Positions 1-4,195 of a stretch of DNA of 9,072 nt are shown in pieces. Numbering within the stretch: the stretch's first letter is position 1; the number at the start of each line of letters is the position of its first letter. Source of the stretch: Moraxellaceae bacterium (lineage in GTDB: Bacteria; Pseudomonadota; Gammaproteobacteria; Pseudomonadales; Moraxellaceae); assembly GCA_030684415.1 (NCBI GenBank), contig JAUXNL010000424.1, positions 1 to 9,072 of the forward strand. Direction: 5' to 3'. The notes beneath the pieces are model-generated. The model searched no databases. It saw only the letters and a program-made list of their open reading frames with translations, and was not told the origin of the DNA. A program made the translations under genes and the position numbers.

Positions 1-55
1 CCAAGCCAAGCCAAGCCAAGCCAAGCCAAGCCAAGCCAAGCCAAGCCAAGCCAAG
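1..55. repeat. (CCAAG)11 pentanucleotide tandem repeat
   Basis: Eleven perfect head-to-tail copies of CCAAG start at the first base of the window, so the tract may be longer to the left. The period of 5 is not a multiple of 3, yet every + strand frame gives the same repeating peptide (Pro-Ser-Gln-Ala-Lys, circularly permuted) because three units make five codons. A gain or loss of one unit would leave the repeat peptide unchanged but shift the frame of whatever follows. Such tracts are prone to slipped-strand mispairing. Whether it varies in this organism cannot be told from one sequence. Confidence 0.95.
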
Positions 56-157
56 GCTACTGGTGATGGGCAGTTCCCGGTGGTCTGTAACACGCCCATC
101 GTGCACGAAAAATCTACCGCCGACCCCTTGAAGCCCGGCACCCTGTCCCCCATCTAG
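2..157 (+). CDS. 3' end of an unrecognised gene with a PSQAK-repeat tail (partial)
   Basis: One + strand frame stays open from the window start through the CCAAG tract and on to a TAG at 155-157. After the Gln-Ala-Lys-Pro-Ser repeats it reads a unique tail of about 33 residues beginning ATGDGQFPVV and ending KPGTLSPI. In the 32 codons after the repeat (59-154), 25 end in G or C, as expected for a coding frame in this GC-rich genome. Another open frame over the same stretch gives 14 of 24. The tail matches no family I recognise. The repeat would be a flexible, Lys- and Pro-containing C-terminal segment. The end of the gene overlaps the sigma-32-like promoter of groES. The start lies outside the window, and a non-coding tract is a real alternative. 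Confidence 0.4.
   Translation, partial: QAKPSQAKPSQAKPSQAKATGDGQFPVVCNTPIVHEKSTADPLKPGTLSPI
127..156 (+). promoter_or_regulatory. sigma-32 (RpoH) heat-shock promoter of groESL
   Basis: CTTGAAG at 127-133 and CCCCATCT at 148-155 match the RpoH -35 (CTTGAAA) and -10 (CCCCATnT) elements, with 14 bases between them. The E. coli groE promoter has the same CCCCTTGAAG core. Transcription would start near 162, about 160 bases before groES. The site overlaps the predicted 3' end of the upstream gene. Confidence 0.75.
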
Positions 158-165
158 TCCGCCAA

Positions 166-211
166 CCCTGCCCCCGTGCAGGGATTCCCTAAGCCCGTGC
201 CTGTCACGGGC
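166..211 (+). other. Two tandem hairpins in the groESL leader
   Basis: The first hairpin pairs CCCTGC (166-171) with GCAGGG (178-183) around a 6-base loop. The second pairs GCCCGTG (193-199) with CACGGGC (205-211) around a 5-base loop. Neither is followed by a T run, so neither looks like an intrinsic terminator. They lie between the sigma-32-like start and the CIRCE operator, so the heat-shock transcript would carry them in its 5' leader. A role in RNA stability or as a weak end for the upstream gene is only a guess. Confidence 0.45.
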
Positions 212-226
212 AGGTGTGTCCAGGTG

Positions 227-253
227 CTGGCACTCTGCGGTCTAGAGTGCTAA
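227..253 (+). promoter_or_regulatory. CIRCE operator (HrcA binding site)
   Basis: The arms are CTGGCACTC (227-235) and GAGTGCTAA (245-253), separated by 9 bases. The CIRCE consensus is TTAGCACTC-N9-GAGTGCTAA. The right arm is perfect and the left arm has two differences. The site lies downstream of the sigma-32-like promoter and upstream of groES. HrcA bound here should repress groESL at normal temperature; HrcA itself needs GroEL to fold, which gives feedback. Together with the RpoH-type promoter this implies dual heat-shock control. Confidence 0.93.
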
Positions 254-321
254 AACGGCGCCCGGAACCTTGGGTCGGCCCGTTGCGGGTCGCTTGTCAT
301 ACTTATCAGAAGGAGACTCAG

Positions 322-612
322 ATGAAACTTCGTCCTTTGCACGACCGCGTCGTCATCCGCCGCGTCGAAGAAGAAACCAAGACTGCCGGTGGCATCCTGC
401 TGCCCGGTTCCGCCGCTGAAAAGCCCTCGCAGGGTGAAGTAGTGGCAGCCGGCAAAGGCATCATCACCGAGAACGGCGAAGTGCGTCCTCTCGACGTGAA
501 GGTGGGCGACAAAGTGCTGTTCGGTCAGTACTCCGGTTCCACCGTGAAGGTGAACGGCGAAGAACTGCTGATCATGAAGGAAAGCGAAATTTTCGCGGTT
601 CTCGAAAATTGA
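322..612 (+). CDS. groES: GroES, 10-kDa co-chaperonin
   Basis: GroES is the heptameric cytoplasmic lid that closes the GroEL folding chamber and drives ATP-dependent release of substrate proteins. The product is 96 aa, the normal family length. It begins MKLRPLHDRVVIRR, with the conserved PLxDRVVI strand. The mobile loop that binds GroEL lies at about residues 17-32 and includes TAGGILLP. The end reads GEELLIMKESEIFAVLEN. The start at 322 is chosen because AAGGAG lies just upstream (about 310-315) and because it gives the canonical N-terminus; extension to 214 would run through the CIRCE site. It is the first gene of a groES-groEL operon preceded by RpoH-type and CIRCE control sites. The gap to groEL is 145 bp, longer than in E. 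coli and filled by REP-like hairpins. Confidence 0.98.
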   Translation: MKLRPLHDRVVIRRVEEETKTAGGILLPGSAAEKPSQGEVVAAGKGIITENGEVRPLDVKVGDKVLFGQYSGSTVKVNGEELLIMKESEIFAVLEN

Positions 613-618
613 TTTTCT

Positions 619-723
619 CCCACTTCCCGTTTGCGGGGAGTGGGGTTGGGGTGAGGGGCGGTGTTAATGCCTCCACTCCTCATCCGCCCTTCGGGCACCT
701 TCTCCCCGCAGGCGGGGAGAAGG
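619..723. repeat. REP-like hairpin pair between groES and groEL
   Basis: Two GC-rich hairpins lie head to head in the groES-groEL spacer. The first pairs CCCACTTCCCG (619-629) with CGGGGAGTGGG (634-644), with one G-T pair and a TTTG loop. The second pairs CCTTCTCCCCGC (698-709) with GCGGGGAGAAGG (712-723), a perfect 12-bp stem. Between them is a smaller GCCC-TTC-GGGC hairpin (686-696). The two halves share the CTCCCC-GC motif in opposite orientation, which gives a BIME-like layout. This sequence style (CTCCCCGC...GCGGGGAG next to CCGCCCTTCGGGC) is familiar as a dispersed intergenic repeat of GC-rich proteobacteria. No long T run follows, so it should not be a strong terminator. It may alter groES/groEL mRNA stability or ratio. 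Confidence 0.7.
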
Positions 724-757
724 GAAACAAAACTCTGATTTGAAGAGGCTGAATGAA

Positions 758-2398
758 ATGGCTGCTAAAGACGTAAAGTTTGGTGATACCGCTCGTGCCC
801 GCATGATTGCCGGCGTGAACATCCTCGCAGATGCCGTGAAAGTGACCCTGGGCCCCAAGGGCCGCAATGTGGTGATCGACAAGTCCTTCGGTGCTCCGCT
901 GATCACCAAGGACGGCGTGACCGTGGCGAAAGAAATCGAACTGAAAGACAAGTTCGAAAACATGGGTGCCCAGCTCGTGAAAGAAGTGGCCTCCAAGACC
1001 GCCGATGTGGCCGGTGACGGCACCACGACGGCCACCGTGCTGGCACAGAGCATCCTCAACGAAGGCCTCAAGGCCGTCGCTGCGGGCATGAACCCGATGG
1101 ACCTGAAGCGCGGCATCGACAAGGCAACCAATGCCGCTGTCGAGGCCATCAAGGCCGTTGCAGTGCCTTGCAAGAACACCCGTGAAATCGCTCAGGTGGG
1201 CTCCATTTCCGCCAACTCCGACACCCGTATCGGTGACCTGATTGCTCAGGCCATGGAAAAAGTGGGCAAGGAAGGCGTGATCACCGTGGAAGAAGGCTCC
1301 GGCTTCGACGATACCCTGGATGTCGTGGAAGGCATGCAGTTCGACCGCGGCTACATCAGCCCGTATTTCATCAACAAGCAGGACTCCATGACGGCCGAGC
1401 TCGATGCTCCCTTCGTGCTGCTCGTTGACAAGAAGATCTCCAACATCCGTGAACTGATCCCGGTGCTGGAAGGCGTGGCCAAGTCCGGCAAGCCCCTGCT
1501 GCTGATTGCAGAAGACGTTGAAGGCGAAGCACTGGCCACCCTCGTGGTCAACAGCATGCGCGGCATCGTCAAGCTGTGTGCTGTGAAGGCCCCCGGTTTC
1601 GGCGACCGTCGCAAGGCTATGTTGCAGGACATCGCTGTCCTCACGGGCGCCACCGTGATCTCCGAAGAAATCGGTCTCTCTCTGGAACAGGCTACGCTGA
1701 ACGACCTCGGCACCGCCAAGAAGATCATCGTCTCCAAGGAAAACACCACTGTTATCGATGGCGCCGGCAACAAGGCCGACATCGACAGCCGTGTGGCGCA
1801 GATCCGTACCCAGATCGAAGAAGCCACCTCTGATTACGACAAAGAAAAGCTGCAGGAGCGTGTTGCCAAGCTCGCCGGCGGTGTGGCCGTGATCAAGATC
1901 GGTGCCGCGACCGAAGTTGAAATGAAAGAAAAGAAAGACCGCGTGGACGATGCCCTGCACGCCACTCGTGCGGCGGTTGAAGCCGGTGTGGTGGCAGGTG
2001 GTGGTACGGCACTGGTGCGCGCCATTGCCGCTCTCGATGGCATCAAGGGCGACAACGCTGACCAGGTGGCTGGTATCAACATCCTGCGTCGCGCCATGGA
2101 ATCCCCGCTGCGCCAGATCGTGACCAACGCCGGTGCTGAAGCGTCGGTTGTTGTGAACGAAGTGAAGAACGGCAAGGGCAACTACGGCTACAACGCCGCC
2201 AACGGCGAATACGGCGACATGATTGCCCTCGGCATTCTCGATCCGGCCAAGGTGACCTTCACCGCACTGCAGAACGCAGCGAGTGTTGCTGGCCTGATGC
2301 TGACCACCGAAGCCATGATTACCGATGCTCCGGAAGACAAGGCAGCGCCTTCGATGCCGGATATGGGCGGTATGGGTGGCATGGGCGGCATGATGTAA
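758..2398 (+). CDS. groEL: GroEL, 60-kDa chaperonin
   Basis: GroEL is the cytoplasmic double-ring ATPase that encloses unfolded proteins and folds them together with GroES. The 546-aa product has the usual family length and begins MAAKDVKFGDTARARM. The equatorial ATP site shows TLGPKGRNVV (about 30-39) and GDGTTT (86-91), with the catalytic Asp at residue 87. The later equatorial segment EAGVVAGGGTAL is also intact. The C-terminus is the typical Gly-Met tail (DMGGMGGMGGMM) that lines the cavity floor. The ATG at 758 is preferred over an in-frame TTG at 740 because AAGAGG at 743-748 is correctly spaced for it and because it gives the canonical N-terminus. It is the second gene of the groESL operon. 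I see no anomalies, and it is most likely the main housekeeping copy. Confidence 0.99.
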   Translation: MAAKDVKFGDTARARMIAGVNILADAVKVTLGPKGRNVVIDKSFGAPLITKDGVTVAKEIELKDKFENMGAQLVKEVASKTADVAGDGTTTATVLAQSILNEGLKAVAAGMNPMDLKRGIDKATNAAVEAIKAVAVPCKNTREIAQVGSISANSDTRIGDLIAQAMEKVGKEGVITVEEGSGFDDTLDVVEGMQFDRGYISPYFINKQDSMTAELDAPFVLLVDKKISNIRELIPVLEGVAKSGKPLLLIAEDVEGEALATLVVNSMRGIVKLCAVKAPGFGDRRKAMLQDIAVLTGATVISEEIGLSLEQATLNDLGTAKKIIVSKENTTVIDGAGNKADIDSRVAQIRTQIEEATSDYDKEKLQERVAKLAGGVAVIKIGAATEVEMKEKKDRVDDALHATRAAVEAGVVAGGGTALVRAIAALDGIKGDNADQVAGINILRRAMESPLRQIVTNAGAEASVVVNEVKNGKGNYGYNAANGEYGDMIALGILDPAKVTFTALQNAASVAGLMLTTEAMITDAPEDKAAPSMPDMGGMGGMGGMM

Positions 2399-2431
2399 TT
2401 TTGAGCTGTCCTCCTGCGCCGATGCGGCGTT

Positions 2432-2492
2432 GCGAGGGTGTGCGGCGGTGCTCATGTGCTTTATGCACACTCCGCTCCTCACACACCCTCGC
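2432..2492. repeat. 11-bp inverted repeat downstream of groEL
   Basis: GCGAGGGTGTG (2432-2442) is the exact reverse complement of CACACCCTCGC (2482-2492), with a 39-base interval. The interval itself can form a smaller TGTGC/GCACA stem. It begins 34 bases after groEL and lies before the terminator, so it would sit in the 3' untranslated region of the groESL mRNA. A role as an RNase barrier or protein site is possible, but nothing in the sequence identifies it. Confidence 0.5.
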
Positions 2493-2540
2493 GCCTTGCC
2501 TCGACGCACGATGACGCGCTCAAATGCAGCGCTCTGAACA

Positions 2541-2574
2541 AAGCAAAACCCCGCTTCGGCGGGGTTTTGCTTTT
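2541..2574 (+). terminator. Rho-independent terminator of groESL
   Basis: A perfect 14-bp stem (2541-2554 with 2559-2572) closes a TTCG tetraloop. The stem has a GC-rich core (CCCCGC/GCGGGG) flanked by AAAA/TTTT, and T residues run through 2574. The A tract on the left lets it act in both directions. It lies 142 bases after groEL, with no gene between. Confidence 0.93.
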
Positions 2575-2596
2575 GGGACTTCTGAAAAGCTCAAGG

Positions 2597-2687
2597 CCTT
2601 TCGGGCTGAGCTTGTCGAAGTCGTTGCAGTAATGAACGGGCTCATTAAGCCACTACAGGGGCCTTTCGACAGGATCAGGGCGAACGG
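2597..2687. repeat. Imperfect inverted repeat pair, dispersed-repeat-like
   Basis: The left arm (2597-2620) contains TTCGGGCTGAGCTTGTCGAA. The right arm (2664-2687) contains TTCGACAGGATCAGGGCGAA and matches the reverse complement of the left arm at 18 of 24 positions. The interval holds an inner hairpin, AATGA (2631-2635) with TCATT (2642-2646). TTCGACAGGCTCAG/CTGAGCTTGTCGAA modules are commonly seen as intergenic palindromic repeats in GC-rich proteobacteria. I therefore read this as a decayed REP- or MITE-like unit. No transposase or target-site duplication is visible. Confidence 0.55.
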
Positions 2688-3127
2688 AATTATTCAGAGG
2701 TGCCATGGATAGGGTGATGAATTGGCAGGTTCAGGTGCGGTTCTGGGGCCTCGCTGTCTGAGCGAGGGCTGATGGGCCTCCCCCCAATGGTACGGATGTC
2801 AGTGCTGCGCTGGTGGGCACACCGTATTGATGAAGCATGATGCCGTGTCGGCTTTGCGGACTGGCGCAAATCCGGAGCTCGGTGGGCATGGCATGATGGG
2901 CGCTGTCGTTGCTGGTTTTTTGTACGGTTTCAGCGGGAGTGTCTGCTGGGCGTCACTGGCAGAGGCGGGGTGGTCATCGGAAACATGGCGGCCATCCTGC
3001 CCTTTATGACCGTTTGTCTTGAGACGAACGGCAAGTGCGTGTTACAACGCGCGTCACCGGCAACGACCGGCCAGGTTGTCCTGACTGGGCTCCCTGCATG
3101 GAAGATAACAATAACAGTGAGGGGACC
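2688..3127. other. Intergenic stretch without a recognisable gene
   Basis: This 440-bp region has only short open frames, none with a recognisable product. The longest (2827-3009, 60 codons) lacks a convincing ribosome binding site. I can point to two hairpins. One pairs CCTCGCT (2749-2755) with AGCGAGG (2761-2767). The other pairs CCGTTTGTC (3010-3018) with GACGAACGG (3023-3031), with one G-T pair and a TTGA loop. Neither has a T run. The region must hold the promoter for the small exported-protein gene at 3128, but I cannot place it with confidence. Confidence 0.6.
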
Positions 3128-3382
3128 ATGCGCCCGACCCGATTCCTGATGATGACCCTGCTGACCGCCTTTGCGGCACCAGCGTTTGCTGATCCTTGCA
3201 CCGAGCTTGCCATCCGCTTCACCCAGGACCCCAAGGGCATGAAGATTGGTGAGCTGGACGAGCTCAAGACCTGTGTCAGTGAGGTTCAGCGTGAGCTGAT
3301 CAGCCTGCTGGGTGATGCTTCTCGTCCAGGCGGCCAGATTGCGCGTCCGCGCCCGTTACCAGTTCTCCAGGATGCCGAATAA
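3128..3382 (+). CDS. Small exported protein of unknown function
   Basis: The product is 84 aa with a clear Sec signal peptide: MRPTRF, a hydrophobic stretch LMMTLLTAFAAP and an AFA cleavage site before DPC. The mature part would be about 63 residues in the periplasm. It contains two cysteines (24 and 49) that could form a disulfide, a charged, probably helical middle and a Pro/Arg-rich tail (IARPRPLPVLQDAE). The ATG at 3128 is chosen because GAGGGG lies just upstream (3119-3124) and the signal peptide begins there. An in-frame ATG at 3098 would add ten polar residues before it. The last 11 bases overlap the start of the rhombosortase-like gene, so the two are probably translated together. I recognise no family. 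It has no C-terminal membrane segment, so it is not an obvious substrate of that protease. Confidence 0.75.
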   Translation: MRPTRFLMMTLLTAFAAPAFADPCTELAIRFTQDPKGMKIGELDELKTCVSEVQRELISLLGDASRPGGQIARPRPLPVLQDAE

Positions 3383-3983
3383 ACCCGCTGTTCTCTGGCC
3401 TGACGCCCTGGCGCTGACGGCTCTGTTTCTTCTGCTGGCCCTGTTGCCGGCCATCTCCTCCAGTCTTGAATACCTGCGTGCGCCGATTCGCGAGGGCGAG
3501 TACTGGCGTTTGTTCACGGCCCACTTCGTCCACCTCAATTTTTCGCATGCCCTTCTTAACGCCGCTGGCGTTGTGCTGATCGTCTGGGTGTTTCCTCAGG
3601 AGCTCAGTCGGCGCGACTGGTGGATCATCGTGATGCTGGCGCCGCTGCTGATATCTGCCGGGCTTTGGTGGAAGCAGCCGGGGCTTGCGGGCTATGCCGG
3701 ATTTTCGGGGGTGCTGCACGGGTTGCTCTACTTTGCGGCCTTGAGGCTTTGGCAGACATCGCGCTGGCTGGCGGTCGGCATGTTGCTCCTGCTCTGTGGT
3801 CGGCAAGCCTGGGAACAGACCGCGGCGTATAACCCTGACTATTTGCGCACGGTGATCGGCGGGCGCGTGATGCCGGATGCCCATCTGTTTGGTGGGCTTG
3901 CGGGTCTGCTGTATGGCGCCGTGGCGTTGTGGTGTGATCGGCACCGGGCGCGGCTTGGCAAGGCTCCACTGGCTGGCTTATAG
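3372..3983 (+). CDS. rrtA: Rhomboid-family intramembrane serine protease, probable rhombosortase
   Basis: Rhombosortases are short rhomboid proteases of the inner membrane. They are thought to cleave the GlyGly-CTERM anchor of surface or secreted proteins. This 203-aa protein has a first membrane segment at about residues 12-28. It then has YWRLFTAHFVHLNFSHALLN (44-63), with the rhomboid His and Asn positions (H59, N63). The nucleophile motif GFSGVLHG (110-117) has Ser112, and DAHLFGG (169-175) has catalytic His171. The compact size and the GFSGVLHG/DAHL pair fit rhombosortase better than classical GlpG. The start at 3372 overlaps the preceding gene by 11 bp and has no strong ribosome binding site, which suggests translational coupling. 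An upstream in-frame ATG at 3315 is possible but would lie deep in that gene. The leuA promoter overlaps the stop codon. No GlyGly-CTERM substrate is in the window. Confidence 0.82.
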   Translation: MPNKPAVLWPDALALTALFLLLALLPAISSSLEYLRAPIREGEYWRLFTAHFVHLNFSHALLNAAGVVLIVWVFPQELSRRDWWIIVMLAPLLISAGLWWKQPGLAGYAGFSGVLHGLLYFAALRLWQTSRWLAVGMLLLLCGRQAWEQTAAYNPDYLRTVIGGRVMPDAHLFGGLAGLLYGAVALWCDRHRARLGKAPLAGL

Positions 3984-3984
3984 T
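3955..3984 (+). promoter_or_regulatory. Sigma-70 promoter for the leuA leader
   Basis: TTGGCA (3955-3960), an 18-base spacer and TATAGT (3979-3984) differ from the -35 and -10 consensus by one base each. The -10 box spans the stop codon of the upstream protease gene. Transcription would start at about 3991, some 23 bases before the leader ORF. No other comparable promoter is visible before leuA. Confidence 0.75.
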
Positions 3985-4013
3985 GCGGGCATTGGTCCAA
4001 CGCCTGACACCTG

Positions 4014-4100
4014 ATGAACCACATCCCGCCACATCTCATCAATGCTGTCTTCCGTGCACACGCTGCTGTGCGCGGTGCCCTGCTGCTCCTGCTGCCCTGA
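4014..4100 (+). CDS. leuA leader peptide (LeuL-like), five consecutive Leu codons
   Basis: A 28-codon ORF starts at ATG 4014 with MNHIPPHLIN and ends in LLLLLP before TGA 4098-4100. The five Leu codons run from 4080 to 4094 (CTG CTG CTC CTG CTG). The E. coli leu operon leader peptide LeuL is also 28 residues, begins MTHI and has four consecutive Leu codons. The position fits: a good promoter just upstream and leuA 95 bases downstream. Ribosome stalling at the Leu run when charged Leu-tRNA is scarce should change leader RNA folding and raise leuA expression. The ribosome binding site is weak. The ORF is too short for ordinary gene finders, and leuA has no other leader candidate. Confidence 0.75.
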   Translation: MNHIPPHLINAVFRAHAAVRGALLLLLP

Positions 4101-4119
4101 CGGGCAGACGATCGTTTTT
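4052..4119 (+). promoter_or_regulatory. Candidate leu attenuator structures
   Basis: Two hairpins suit a ribosome-mediated attenuator. The first is a 9-bp stem, CCGTGCACA (4052-4060) with TGTGCGCGG (4067-4075), one T-G pair and a 6-base loop. It lies just before the Leu codons, where a 1:2 pause hairpin is expected. The second is CTGCCC (4092-4097) with GGGCAG (4102-4107). Its left arm covers the last Leu and Pro codons, and its loop holds most of the stop codon. A run of five T follows at 4115-4119, but seven bases after the stem, so this is not a canonical intrinsic terminator. The true termination step remains unclear. Confidence 0.45.
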
Positions 4120-4139
4120 CCTTACCCCGTTTTTCCCGA

Positions 4140-4162
4140 TTGTGAAGCAGCAGCGCTCACAA
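4140..4162 (+). promoter_or_regulatory. Hairpin upstream of the leuA ribosome binding site
   Basis: TTGTGA (4140-4145) pairs with TCACAA (4157-4162) around an 11-base interval that contains CAGCAGCG (4148-4155). That 8-mer is the exact reverse complement of CGCTGCTG in the leader ORF (4061-4068). GCAGCAG (4147-4153) also complements CTGCTGC within the Leu codon run (4080-4086 and 4089-4095). The hairpin lies 19 bases before AGGAG at 4182-4186. This would allow competing local and long-range folds, but no function is shown by the sequence alone. Confidence 0.4.
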
Positions 4163-4195
4163 GGCGCACCCAGATATTTGCAGGAGTGATTTGTC

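Noticed and set aside
214..321. N-terminal extension of GroES from 214
   Set aside because: It runs through the CIRCE operator; AAGGAG and the canonical MKLRPLHDRV start place the true start at 322.
2385..2398. The GGM tail of GroEL as a GlyGly-CTERM signal for the nearby rhombosortase
   Set aside because: It is the normal GroEL C-terminus, with no membrane segment or basic end, and the protein is cytoplasmic.
680..2509. A 609-codon open frame on the - strand opposite groEL
   Set aside because: It mirrors the biased codon use of groEL, has a His/Gly-rich composition with no recognisable domain, and covers the groES-groEL spacer repeat and the 3' UTR.
2438..2712. Small open frames after groEL
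   Set aside because: They run through the terminator stem and the inverted repeats and have no family resemblance.
2827..3009. A 60-codon open frame in the intergenic region
   Set aside because: There is no ribosome binding site, no recognisable domain and no neighbour coupling; the length is expected by chance in GC-rich DNA.
3019..3047. TTGAGA-N17-TTACAA as a promoter for the small exported protein
   Set aside because: The spacing is right but the -10 matches the consensus poorly, and the -35 overlaps a hairpin; too weak to list.
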